Origin: AAA164-E04 sp014239995
GTDB lineage: Bacteria > Verrucomicrobiota > Verrucomicrobiia > Limisphaerales > AAA164-E04
Direction: 5' to 3'
Length of the DNA stretch: 64,000 nucleotides
Assembly (NCBI GenBank): GCA_029247315.1
Contig: JAQWLM010000004.1
Location: 1 to 64,000 of the forward strand
The notes beneath the pieces were generated by a model that did no database searches, had not been told where the DNA came from, and worked only from the letters and a program-made list of their open reading frames with translations. Every line of letters begins with the position of its first letter. Position 1 is the stretch's first letter. Positions 42,830 to 51,503 of the stretch are shown here, piece after piece. The position numbers and the translations under genes are program-made.

Positions 42830-45511
42830 TTACTTGACAACGATATTAACAAGTTTCCCGGGAACAACGATCATTTTTTTAACTGATTTCCCATCAATGA
42901 AAGTCTTTACTTTCGTTGATTCCAGTGCCAGTGCTTCGATGAGTTCACGTTTTGAATCACATGGAATAGTCACACGATCTCGCAATTTCCCATTGACCTG
43001 CACCGGGATTTCTATCGAGTCCTCAACAAGCAATTTCGGATCATGAATCGGCCAGGGCTCGTAGGCAATGATCGACTCTGTTTCACCTGCAAGCATCCCG
43101 TGGAGTTCCTCTGCCAAATGGGGGGCAAAGGGATGCAACAGCAAAAGGAATGTCTTCATGCATTCCTTTGGCCGGGTCTCCCAGTTGGTGGCATCGTTCA
43201 CAAACACCATCATGGCGGAAATGGCCGTATTGAATCTCATGTGCTGCAAATCCTCTGTTACCTTTTGAATACAGGTGTGGAGGGATTTGAGTTGTTCCGA
43301 GGTGGGTTTGAGCCCTGACTGAACGGACCCATTGAGCCTTAATACTGCAAGTTGTTGCTCTGCATTTTCATTTTCAACGGCAGTTTTCTGTGCATATTCA
43401 AGCTCACTTTCCTCATCCACTATGAGACGCCAAACACGACCTAGAAATCGATACACGCCCTCAACCCCCTTGGTATTCCATGGCTTGGACATCTCAAGGG
43501 GTCCCATGAACATCTCATAAAGACGAAATGCATCCGCCCCATAATGGGCAACGATGTCGTCCGGATTAACCACATTCCCTCTTGATTTGGACATCTTCTG
43601 GCCATCCTCTCCCATGATAAGGCCTTGATTGACAAGTTTGAAGAAAGGCTCAGGGGTCGAGGTCAAATCCAGGTCAAAAAGGACTTTGTGCCAGAACCGT
43701 GCATATAAGAGATGCAGAACAGCATGCTCGGTGCCCCCCACGTAGAGATCCACCCCTGGGTTTGCATCCGGTTGCCCACTTCCCATCCAATAGGTTTCCG
43801 TTTCCCGGTCACAGAACTTTTCCTTATTGTGGGCATCAAGATAGCGCAAGTAATACCAGCAACTGCCAGCCCACTGAGGCATGGTATTTGTCTCACGCAG
43901 GGAGCCGTCTTTCATGTTCACCCAATCGGAGGCACGAGCGAGAGGAGGCTCCCCGTCAGAGGTGGGTTTAAAGTCTGACAGTTCGGGAAGCAAGACCGGC
44001 AACTCATGCTCACCCACCGAATGATGCCGTCCCTTTTTCCAGAGAATCGGAAACGGTTCCCCCCAAAACCGTTGCCGACTGAACAACCAGTCGCGCAACT
44101 TGAAATTGACTTGTCTGCTACCTTTTTGATGCTCCTCGAGCCAACAAATCATCTTTTGCCTTGCCTCCGCAGTCGGAAGTTCATTAAGGAAGTCCGAATT
44201 GACGCTGACGCCGTCACCCACAAAACCAATGGAATCCTGACCCTGCGGTGCCTGCACCACCTTTAGTACAGGCAAGTTAAATTTTTCAGCAAATTCCAGA
44301 TCCCGCGCATCATGAGCCGGAACGGCCATGATTGCGCCCGTACCGTATGTTGCTAGCACGTAATCGGCAATCCATATGGGTATCCGTTCGCCATTGACCG
44401 GATTGATGGCATGGGCTCCGATAAAGACGCCTGTCTTGTTCTTGCCTAGCTCGGTTCTCTCGAGATCACTTTTGCGTGCTGCATAGTCCTGATATGCAGA
44501 CACGGCCTTTTGTTGCTCCTCTGAGGTCAGTGCAAGCACCAGGTCATGCTCAGGAGACAGAACCATGTAGGTAGCACCAAACAAGGTATCTGGTCGGGTT
44601 GTAAAAACCGTGATACATGCATCCTTGTCGGCTACTTGGAAATGCACTTCTGCCCCCTCAGATCGCCCTATCCAATTTCGCTGCATCTCTTTCAGTGATT
44701 CACTCCATTGAATTTCCTCCAATCCCTGAAGCAGTTTATCGGCAAAGGCAGTGATTCTGAGCATCCATTGGCGCATGGGCTTTCGAAGGACAGGAAAACC
44801 CCCAATCTCGCTTTTACCCTCGACTACCTCCTCATTGGCCAACACAGTCCCAAGCTCTGGACACCAATTGACGGGTGCTTCAGCGACATATGCCAGGCGT
44901 CTCTCATCCCTGTAGGAGGCTCGTTCCTCCTCCTCACGTACCTCATTGGGTATACTGAGGGTCTCGATAGGCTCAGCACGTCCGGTTTCTGGATTGTACC
45001 ATGAGTGGTAGAGTTTGAGGAATATCCATTGGGTCCAGCGAAAATAGTCAGGATCAGTTGTATCAATTTCCCGAGACCAATCGTAACTGAAGCCCAGGGA
45101 TTTGATCTGGCGCTTAAAATTCGTAACATTCGCTTCCGTCGTCGTGCGGGGATGCTGACCTGTCTTGATGGCATATTGCTCTGCAGGAAGGCCGAAGGCG
45201 TCCCAACCCATGGGGTGAAGTACGTTGAATCCCCTGGCTCTTTTATATCGAGCCAAGATATCCGTTGCCGTGTAGCCCTCAGGATGCCCAACGTGCAGAC
45301 CACTACCCGATGGGTAGGGAAACATATCCAAAATATAATATTTAGGTGGAAGGTCCGCCAGTGAGGTTTTCCCGGTCAACCCATGTCGCTTGGCAAAAGG
45401 GTGGTCTGCAGGAATCGTCTCTTGAGGATTCCATGCACGGAACGCCGTCTGTTCATCCCAGAGGCGTTGACGCTTGGACTCGATGACGTCGAATGGATAC
45501 TGCTTTCGCAT
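42830..45511 (-). CDS. leuS: Leucine-tRNA ligase (LeuRS)
   Basis: This class I aminoacyl-tRNA synthetase charges tRNA-Leu in the cytoplasm. The HIGH-type motif is 'YPSGSGLHVGHPEGY' near residue 66-80, followed by 'NVLHPMGWDAFGLPAEQYAI'. The editing (CP1) domain carries 'TTRPDTLFGATYMVLSPEH' and 'YGTGAIMAVPAHDARD', whose Thr-rich and Asp residues hydrolyse misacylated tRNA. The KMSKS loop is 'GQKMSKSRGNVVNPDDIV' near residue 640. A C-terminal anticodon-binding helical domain and small tail follow. At 893 residues it is slightly longer than many bacterial LeuRS. The TIM-barrel gene follows by 11 bases. Confidence 0.97.
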   Translation of the reverse strand: MRKQYPFDVIESKRQRLWDEQTAFRAWNPQETIPADHPFAKRHGLTGKTSLADLPPKYYILDMFPYPSGSGLHVGHPEGYTATDILARYKRARGFNVLHPMGWDAFGLPAEQYAIKTGQHPRTTTEANVTNFKRQIKSLGFSYDWSREIDTTDPDYFRWTQWIFLKLYHSWYNPETGRAEPIETLSIPNEVREEEERASYRDERRLAYVAEAPVNWCPELGTVLANEEVVEGKSEIGGFPVLRKPMRQWMLRITAFADKLLQGLEEIQWSESLKEMQRNWIGRSEGAEVHFQVADKDACITVFTTRPDTLFGATYMVLSPEHDLVLALTSEEQQKAVSAYQDYAARKSDLERTELGKNKTGVFIGAHAINPVNGERIPIWIADYVLATYGTGAIMAVPAHDARDLEFAEKFNLPVLKVVQAPQGQDSIGFVGDGVSVNSDFLNELPTAEARQKMICWLEEHQKGSRQVNFKLRDWLFSRQRFWGEPFPILWKKGRHHSVGEHELPVLLPELSDFKPTSDGEPPLARASDWVNMKDGSLRETNTMPQWAGSCWYYLRYLDAHNKEKFCDRETETYWMGSGQPDANPGVDLYVGGTEHAVLHLLYARFWHKVLFDLDLTSTPEPFFKLVNQGLIMGEDGQKMSKSRGNVVNPDDIVAHYGADAFRLYEMFMGPLEMSKPWNTKGVEGVYRFLGRVWRLIVDEESELEYAQKTAVENENAEQQLAVLRLNGSVQSGLKPTSEQLKSLHTCIQKVTEDLQHMRFNTAISAMMVFVNDATNWETRPKECMKTFLLLLHPFAPHLAEELHGMLAGETESIIAYEPWPIHDPKLLVEDSIEIPVQVNGKLRDRVTIPCDSKRELIEALALESTKVKTFIDGKSVKKMIVVPGKLVNIVVK

Positions 45512-45660
45512 GTCTGCAATAGTTGAGGTCGTTGGGGTTAATGCAATTCAAAAAATAGAGTAACGAGACCTGGCACGACAGTTAGCTTCTGTCGGTCCAG
45601 TGGAATTTACAGTGGGCAACTTCGGAGGAAGAAAAGCTGAGTCCCACTCACCGAGAAAAG

Positions 45661-45969
45661 TTAACGCTTGTTAAGCACAGTACCAAGCAGGAGACCGCCA
45701 AGCGCAGCCAAACCCAAGGACTGGTAGGGGTAGCGACGAATGATCTGATCCAGCACTTCCACGCCAGCGTATGTCTGTTCATCGATACGGTGACAGGATT
45801 TTTTCAGTCGTTCTAGACGCTCCAACAGTTCGGACTTGGATTTTTCGGGTAAATCCTCGGCCGTGTTCCTGATCAAGCCTTCCGCTTCCTCGATCAGATT
45901 CCTGATATCCTGAAGCAATTGTTTCCGACCACCCTCGTCTGTAGTCAGGTTGTTAAAATAGGTTTCCAT
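45661..45969 (-). CDS. DUF883 (ElaB/YqjD-like) protein
   Basis: A 102-residue protein with long amphipathic helices ('LLQDIRNLIEEAEGLIRNTAEDL', 'KSELLERLERLKKSC'), ending in 'YPYQSLGLAALGGLLLGTVLNKR'. That end has the glycine-rich single membrane anchor and charged tail typical of DUF883/ElaB-YqjD. Such proteins sit on the inner membrane, and E. coli members bind ribosomes in stationary phase. It lies about 150 bases ahead of leuS on the same strand, but the gap makes a shared transcript uncertain. Confidence 0.88.
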   Translation of the reverse strand: METYFNNLTTDEGGRKQLLQDIRNLIEEAEGLIRNTAEDLPEKSKSELLERLERLKKSCHRIDEQTYAGVEVLDQIIRRYPYQSLGLAALGGLLLGTVLNKR

Positions 45970-46280
45970 AGAACTGTTTGCTCGCTACATCCGGATTTGC
46001 CTGAAGGCACTTGCCCCAGATAACGCGCTCTCCTTTATGCGCAATAAGGGAATCCATTTCAAGGATTACATGCCAGGAAGCTTGAACCACTTCCTGGCCT
46101 ATGGAAAAGGCCGATAAACGTTATGCATCATCCCCTGACTCTTAAATCCGGATCACCTGAGGATGCGTCCTTGCCTGAGACGTATCGCCCTGAGAGGGTT
46201 ACCATGGGATAGGCAAAGTTAAGGATTGCGAACGGTTAATATTTTGCTTATTTGTGTGAGCTCTGACAACCCTCAAGAAC
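45970..46280. other. Divergent intergenic region with one hairpin
   Basis: This 311-base gap separates diverging genes. GCCAGGAAG (46072-46080) and CTTCCTGGC (46090-46098) form a perfect 9-bp stem with a 9-base loop and no T-tract. TTGCGA (46226-46231), 17 bases, then TATTTG (46249-46254) is a weak promoter candidate for the DUF1080 gene. No other feature is seen. Confidence 0.45.
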
Positions 46281-47639
46281 ATGAAACATCAACCATTCCG
46301 CCATGCCCTGCAACTCTGCACGCTACTCTATCTTTCTGTGACATCTGTGCTCGCAGGAGAGTGGGAAATATTATTTGACGGCTCAGGCACGGAAGCCCTC
46401 CGTGGTTACCAGATGAGCTCATTCCCATCAAAAGGATGGGACTTGGGGGACGATGCGACCCTGAGGTCCAACCCAGATGGGCAGGTCATTGACATCATCA
46501 CAAAGAAAAAATATCAGCATTTCGAATTGGTGTTCGAGTGGAGATCAACACCAGGGGCCAACAGTGGTGTGATGTACAAGGTACAGGAAATCAGTGACAA
46601 AGCTTGGCATACAGGTCCTGAGTATCAAATTCTGGATGACTCAAAGCATCCTGACGCCAAGGACAGGCTCACCTCAGCAGGTTCACTCTATGGTCTGGTC
46701 AGTGCAGAAGGAAAAACACTCAAACCGATAGGTGAATTCAATCACTCGCGTATCCTGCTTTCGGGAAACCTTCTGGAACATTGGTTGAACGGGAAAAAGG
46801 TTGTCGCATGCAGGTTGGGTTCCTTCGGAATGGAACAATTGATCGCCAAAAGCAAGTTTTCCCCTCACAAGGCTTTCGCCAAGTCTAGCAAAGGTCATAT
46901 TGTCTTTCAGCACCACCATGACGAGGTTTGGTTCAGGAATATCAAAATCAGATCACTCCCTGAATCCATGCAACTGATGGAGCCAAAGCGTGCCAACACC
47001 CTTAGCAAGGCATGGCGTGAAATTGGCTGGAGAAACCTGTTCAATGGCAAAAATACCGACCGTTGGAGGGGCTTCAAAAAGGAGCAATTTCCGGAAAAGG
47101 GCTGGCGCATCGTAAACGACTGTCTCACGCATGTCGACAAAGGGGGAGGTGGGGACATCATCACCAAGTCAAAATACGGACAATTTGACTTCCAGTGGGA
47201 GTGGAAAGTGGCACCTGCCGCCAACAGCGGTGTGAAGTATTTTATCATGGAGGAGCGCGGAGGGGCCATCGGTCACGAATACCAAGTGATTGATGACACA
47301 AAACATCCGGACGCTCAACGCGGCCCCAAATGGCAAACAGCTGCGTTTTATGATGTTTTTTCAGCAACAAATCGGGTGCTTCAACCTGTTGGCTCATTCA
47401 ACAGGAGTCGCATACAGGTGAAAGAGCAGGAGGCAGAACATTGGCTCAATGGAATCATGGTGCTCAGCTACAAGCTGGGAAGCAAGAGGGTGCTGGATGC
47501 CGTCGCTACGAGCAAATTCAGCAGGGTAGAAAAGTTTGGCTTCAGGCATCAGGGACACATACTTCTGCAGGACCACCAGGATGAAGTGCATTACCGAAAC
47601 CTTCGTATCAAACGCCTGGGCAAAAAAAGAAAGCCGTAA
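46281..47639 (+). CDS. Protein with two tandem DUF1080 domains (3-keto-glucoside hydrolase family)
   Basis: A signal peptide ends near 'SVLAGEWE'. Two DUF1080 domains follow (about 28-225 and 250-450). Each has 'LF(D/N)G' at the start, a 'DIITKKKY..FEL.FEW' or 'DIITKSKYGQFDFQWEW' strand, 'ANSGVMYKV' or 'ANSGVKYFI', 'GPEYQILDDSKHPDA' or 'GHEYQVIDDTKHPDA', 'EHWLNG', and 'GHIVFQHHHDEVWFRNIKIR' or 'GHILLQDHQDEVHYRNLRIK'. The family adopts a concanavalin-like fold, and some members cleave 3-keto-disaccharides. Two domains in one chain suggest two active sites or a binding plus a catalytic copy. Its neighbours diverge or converge, so it is a single-gene unit. Confidence 0.9.
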   Translation: MKHQPFRHALQLCTLLYLSVTSVLAGEWEILFDGSGTEALRGYQMSSFPSKGWDLGDDATLRSNPDGQVIDIITKKKYQHFELVFEWRSTPGANSGVMYKVQEISDKAWHTGPEYQILDDSKHPDAKDRLTSAGSLYGLVSAEGKTLKPIGEFNHSRILLSGNLLEHWLNGKKVVACRLGSFGMEQLIAKSKFSPHKAFAKSSKGHIVFQHHHDEVWFRNIKIRSLPESMQLMEPKRANTLSKAWREIGWRNLFNGKNTDRWRGFKKEQFPEKGWRIVNDCLTHVDKGGGGDIITKSKYGQFDFQWEWKVAPAANSGVKYFIMEERGGAIGHEYQVIDDTKHPDAQRGPKWQTAAFYDVFSATNRVLQPVGSFNRSRIQVKEQEAEHWLNGIMVLSYKLGSKRVLDAVATSKFSRVEKFGFRHQGHILLQDHQDEVHYRNLRIKRLGKKRKP

Positions 47640-47788
47640 CCTTCCAGGACCGTCATGAGCAACACGCGCAGGATCGTAAAATAGCCATCCACCGTGCTCA
47701 ACCCCTTGACGCCTTCACAGTTTAACACGCAGACCGAAATATCTTCGGCAAAAGGGTGCCCGATGTTTCGAGAGCATCGATCTTTTCA

Positions 47789-48886
47789 TCAAAGCGGAAG
47801 GATGATCCTAAACAAAGCACCCTTGCCGGGGTTAGGAACAACGCGTATGTCCCCACGATGGTCTTGAATAATTTTCTTGGAAATAGAAAGTCCCAGACCC
47901 GTCCCCTGCTTCTTGCCATGTGTTGCAAAGGCATCAAAAATACGAGATGCAATATCTGGGTGAATACCTGAACCACTGTCTTCAATATCGGTCTCTAACG
48001 AATCACCCGTTTGCCGGACCGTCCATGTGATGGTCCCACCTTCGGTCATCGCATCCAATGCATTTGCAATCAGGTTGTGAAAAACGCGCTTGAGACGCCG
48101 AGGGTCGAGATTAACCTCCACATCAGGCACTTCATCACTCAATATCAAGCGTACCCTTCTGCTCTCGGTTTCTGCCCCGATTTCTTCAATGGTCTCTTTG
48201 ATAAAATCGCGGTAAGGATGCTTGGAGAGAACAAGCTCCGAGGGACCACCTCGAGAAAATTCCAGCAATTCATTAATCATGTCACTCATGCGCTGCACCT
48301 GTTGATGAATCAGCTGATGGGTGTCTTTACGAGCCTTCTCTTCCCCTCCGTTGAAAACGGAACACTCTGAAACCAAATTGATGACGTGAAGCGGATTCTT
48401 AAAATCATGCACAATCGACCTGGCAAACCGCCCTACCAAAGACAAACGCTCGGATTGCAGGGATTCCTCCACAAATTTATGATTAAACTCTCTTAGACGG
48501 GCACTGGTTTCTCTGAACAATCGAAGGGAAAAGGCAGAAGATTCACTGAAGAGACTCATGATCATTTCCCGTGGAACAAATATCAACTTGGTATCCACCA
48601 AGGCATTGACCGCCGCTGATCTTGCTCCGTCGTCAAGCACGGCCATTTCACCAAAAAAATCACCATTCCCGACGCGAGCAAGTTGTCGGGTCTGTTGATT
48701 CGGCATACGAACGTTAATGGCTACCTCTCCCTCAGCGACAAAATAAATCCCATCCCCTGGATCCCCTTCCTTAAAGATGTTTTCTCCAGCGCCAAAGCTC
48801 CGTCGTTCACACCTTGACTCCAAGCGATTCAATTGCGCAGCATCCAGGTCGATGAATAAATGAATATGTTTCAGATCAATGGACAT
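47789..48886 (-). CDS. Histidine kinase with an N-terminal cyclic-nucleotide-binding domain
   Basis: Residues 8-125 form a cNMP-binding fold ('GENIFKEGDPGDGIYFVAEGEV', 'GDFFGEMAVLDDGARSAAV', with the Glu and Arg of the phosphate-binding cassette). A short coiled segment leads to a HisKA-like dimer helix with 'FARSIVHDFKNPLHVI', where the His is the likely phospho-acceptor. The HATPase domain has 'NLIANALDAM', 'DIEDSGSGIHPDIA', and 'GTGLGLSISKKII'. There are no membrane segments, so the kinase is cytoplasmic. Binding of cAMP or another nucleotide probably tunes it, although many such domains have lost ligand binding. No response regulator is adjacent. Confidence 0.9.
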   Translation of the reverse strand: MSIDLKHIHLFIDLDAAQLNRLESRCERRSFGAGENIFKEGDPGDGIYFVAEGEVAINVRMPNQQTRQLARVGNGDFFGEMAVLDDGARSAAVNALVDTKLIFVPREMIMSLFSESSAFSLRLFRETSARLREFNHKFVEESLQSERLSLVGRFARSIVHDFKNPLHVINLVSECSVFNGGEEKARKDTHQLIHQQVQRMSDMINELLEFSRGGPSELVLSKHPYRDFIKETIEEIGAETESRRVRLILSDEVPDVEVNLDPRRLKRVFHNLIANALDAMTEGGTITWTVRQTGDSLETDIEDSGSGIHPDIASRIFDAFATHGKKQGTGLGLSISKKIIQDHRGDIRVVPNPGKGALFRIILPL

Positions 48887-48984
48887 GTCCTGTGATTAAT
48901 ACGAGAAAGAGTTAAGTCGTTACCACCAGAGATCGATCTTTTTCGAACCGCAAAAGAGCCACAACCTGTAAGGAAGGGAGATCA

Positions 48985-50241
48985 TTATGCCTTATAACCC
49001 GCCATTTCCGGTGCATCTCCATTGACTTCAGGGCCGAAATATCGGAGGCAGACAAGAGGTTCGGTGGAGCTTGTGTTTTCAAAAACAACCCCCTCACGCG
49101 CTCCACTCTCAGTGCAGTAGTATTCATCCTCGGTCAGTTCATGAAAACGAATCAGCTTGGGACTGTTCAAGGGTTGACCGTTGATTGTGCCCTTGCCTTG
49201 AGTGCAAATGAGGCCATAAGCCCCAAGATCGCTGATCCTGCACTTTACACCAGGATCAACCGTCAGTTCCTTGGCCGTGAAATATTGCTTGGAACGCATT
49301 TTACCATAGACGATCCATCGGTCGACATACCCCTCCGATGCAGTATCCTGAACAGGGATGGGCTCAAGATAATGGTTATCCTTGAAGTCAGGATCCACAT
49401 TCGCTTCCCAATCGAGTTGATCGACAATAAAATCAAGATCTTGATGTTTCTCCCTCGGCATGTCCTTGACCAGGAGATCCCAGGGGACATGACGCCCCTC
49501 TACCAGACTTTGATACATGCCAAAGACATCACTGCCCCACTGAGGCTCATATGTGCATAGGGAACCCGGAGCATGCAGGAGGCAAGGCCCGACCAACCAC
49601 CCTGTTCCCGGCTTGAGTCGGTAGGCTTTGGAGAGATCCAGGATTCCGTTGTCTCCCTTGTTCCAGTTCTCGAGGCACTGTCGCACCTGGGCTTTTGTTG
49701 TACCGGGTTCAAGGCCAAAAAAGGTGTATGGAAAATTATTTCCAATATTGTTGTGTTGCGGTGGAAAATAATAGCTTTCAGGCTTACCTTCCTGTCCAAC
49801 CAGCTTGGCCTGCTCCTCACTCTGGTGCATGTGATGTGGTATCGGCCCCATGTTATCAAAAAACTTCGAATAGACGGGCCACTTTCCATATTGAGACCAG
49901 ATACTCTCTCCAACCAAGGTGGAACCACAGGCAGCCACTGCATCCCGCAAGGTGAACCGCTGCTTGCCGACTACACAGTAGCTGAGCCCTTCATCATGCA
50001 CCCTACCCTCATTTGCCGCTTCGGTGGTGGAAGCAAACCAGCGTTCGTCGATGCCACCACGGTTTGCCCCAAAGGCGTAGGTATCGTCTGGGTGCAGTTT
50101 GAGCCTTGAACCAGGTTGCAGGAAGGATCGTGGCACCCAGCATGGGGCAAGGCGCAACAATCCACCGGTTTCCTCCAAGGCGCTTTCAACAAACTCTTTA
50201 ATGCCCGAACCCGCAATGGTTAAATCATTTAGTGTGTTCAT
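48985..50241 (-). CDS. Mannose-6-phosphate-isomerase-like cupin protein
   Basis: The central part carries 'FDNMGPIPHHMHQSEEQAKLVGQEGKPESYYF', where the His pair and Glu fit the zinc site of type I phosphomannose isomerases and related cupins. A later 'GTGWLVGPCLLHAPGSLC' supplies a further His. The C-terminal 'TVDPGVKCRISDLGAYGLICTQGKGTINGQP' is a second cupin barrel. The 418 residues are near the usual length. No signal peptide is seen. Metal-dependent isomerisation of a sugar phosphate is likely, but the substrate is uncertain because the flanking motifs differ from classical ManA. Confidence 0.6.
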   Translation of the reverse strand: MNTLNDLTIAGSGIKEFVESALEETGGLLRLAPCWVPRSFLQPGSRLKLHPDDTYAFGANRGGIDERWFASTTEAANEGRVHDEGLSYCVVGKQRFTLRDAVAACGSTLVGESIWSQYGKWPVYSKFFDNMGPIPHHMHQSEEQAKLVGQEGKPESYYFPPQHNNIGNNFPYTFFGLEPGTTKAQVRQCLENWNKGDNGILDLSKAYRLKPGTGWLVGPCLLHAPGSLCTYEPQWGSDVFGMYQSLVEGRHVPWDLLVKDMPREKHQDLDFIVDQLDWEANVDPDFKDNHYLEPIPVQDTASEGYVDRWIVYGKMRSKQYFTAKELTVDPGVKCRISDLGAYGLICTQGKGTINGQPLNSPKLIRFHELTEDEYYCTESGAREGVVFENTSSTEPLVCLRYFGPEVNGDAPEMAGYKA

Positions 50242-50329
50242 CAGGTTTGAAGTGAAATGAGTTATCAGGGGTATTGAAACTCATCGCTGCTTGACGAGGC
50301 AAGATTATTCGATTGGAGCATACTGTCAT

Positions 50330-50361
50330 AACTATCCAAACTACCAAACTACCAGACTACC
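50330..50361. repeat. Four direct 8-base repeats upstream of the tandem pseudopilins
   Basis: AACTATCC, AAACTACC, AAACTACC and AGACTACC follow each other without gaps, about 75-107 bases before the first pseudopilin start. Spacing of 8 bases is less than a helical turn. They could be a regulator array or simple slippage repeats. Confidence 0.6.
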
Positions 50362-50425
50362 CGAAGGGACGCTGAATTTTTACTTTCAAATCGGCCGTGA
50401 GCGGGTAAAAACTGAGTAATATTCC

Positions 50426-50431
50426 TATAAT
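50426..50431 (+). promoter_or_regulatory. TATAAT -10 box six bases before a start codon
   Basis: A perfect TATAAT ends six bases before the ATG of the first tandem pseudopilin gene. No ribosome binding site fits in between. If used, transcription would begin at or next to the ATG and the mRNA would be leaderless. No good -35 hexamer is present at 50403-50408. Confidence 0.35.
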
Positions 50432-50437
50432 AAACTA

Positions 50438-51289
50438 ATGAAAGTCCATTCTAACTGCTCGAGTAGAGCGGGATTCACACTGATAGAACTATTGGTCGTC
50501 ATTGCGATCATTGCCATCCTTGCAGGCATGCTGCTACCTGCACTCTCCAAGGCTAAATCCAAGGCAAAGGGCATCCACTGTGTTTCCAATCTGAAACAGT
50601 GGGGAATCATCTGGCAATTGTATACGGATGACAATGAAGGGAAATTCAGCGATGGTGATGTGGGTTGGGCCCGTGGTGAGTGGGTGGTGGCCCTGGCTGA
50701 ACATTACCAGGAAAAACCAATGCTACTTCTTTGCCCGGATGCCATCAACCGACGCGGGTCTGGCAGCGGCAACACTGAAATCAAGAAGCCCATTGGAACC
50801 GCCGAGAATAAACTGGCAAATTATGGAGGTGCCCATACTTCCTATAACTTCCCCAATTTCGCGGCAGACCAAGCCAAGGGCCCGGAATTCCTGATAAGCA
50901 GCTATGGCGGTAATAACTGGATTTATAACACTAAAAAGGACATTCAGGGACGTGCAAGGAAGGACCACTGGGGCTCTTTCGACGTCACGGACAGTGTCTC
51001 GGAAATCCCATTATTTCTTGACTCCATGTGGCGTGGAGGGGGGCCGGACCATCGTAATTCCAACAAGGATGTAGCCCCGACGGTCAACGGCCAATGGACC
51101 GGTGCTGGTAAAGAATCCATGCATTTTGCGGTCGCACGTCACGGCAAAGGTATCAAGGTGGCCTACTTTGACCATTCCGTGCGTTCCACGACATCTCCCA
51201 AGCAGATTTGGTCCATGAAATGGCATCGCAGTTATCAAAGACACGGATACGAGCGCACAAAGAAATTCCCTCCCTGGCTGGGTCGCTGA
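50438..51289 (+). CDS. Tandem pseudopilin-like protein, copy 1
   Basis: A 283-residue protein with a prepilin signal ('SSRAG' before F-T-L-I-E-L-L-V-V-I, Glu5 present) and the helical 'LSKAKSKAKGIHCVSNLKQ'. The globular domain has 'WQLYTDDNEGKFSDGDVGWARGEW', 'LLLCPDAINRRG', 'NNWIYN' and near the end 'ARHGKGIKVAYFDHSV', where the usual H-x9-D-G reads H-x9-D-H. A basic tail 'WHRSYQRHGYERTKKFPPWLG' closes it. It is very similar along its whole length to the next gene, so the two arose by tandem duplication. Function unknown; presumed processed by prepilin peptidase and exported. Confidence 0.87.
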   Translation: MKVHSNCSSRAGFTLIELLVVIAIIAILAGMLLPALSKAKSKAKGIHCVSNLKQWGIIWQLYTDDNEGKFSDGDVGWARGEWVVALAEHYQEKPMLLLCPDAINRRGSGSGNTEIKKPIGTAENKLANYGGAHTSYNFPNFAADQAKGPEFLISSYGGNNWIYNTKKDIQGRARKDHWGSFDVTDSVSEIPLFLDSMWRGGGPDHRNSNKDVAPTVNGQWTGAGKESMHFAVARHGKGIKVAYFDHSVRSTTSPKQIWSMKWHRSYQRHGYERTKKFPPWLGR

Positions 51290-51503
51290 ACCACAAAAAT
51301 GAGGGATGAATGATCATGGGCATTCAGAGGGCTATCCGTAACTATGGATAAAAAGGTTTCACCAAGTCGACTTTAAGAAAGAGAAGAGTGCAGTAGAGCT
51401 GATCTTCATGTCCCCCTTTTGGACAACGTTGCAAACCGTCAGGAAATAATCCTTTCCTTGTTCCCCTTTAAAAATTAGCATGCCCTTACCCCTGAGAAAC
51501 ATT

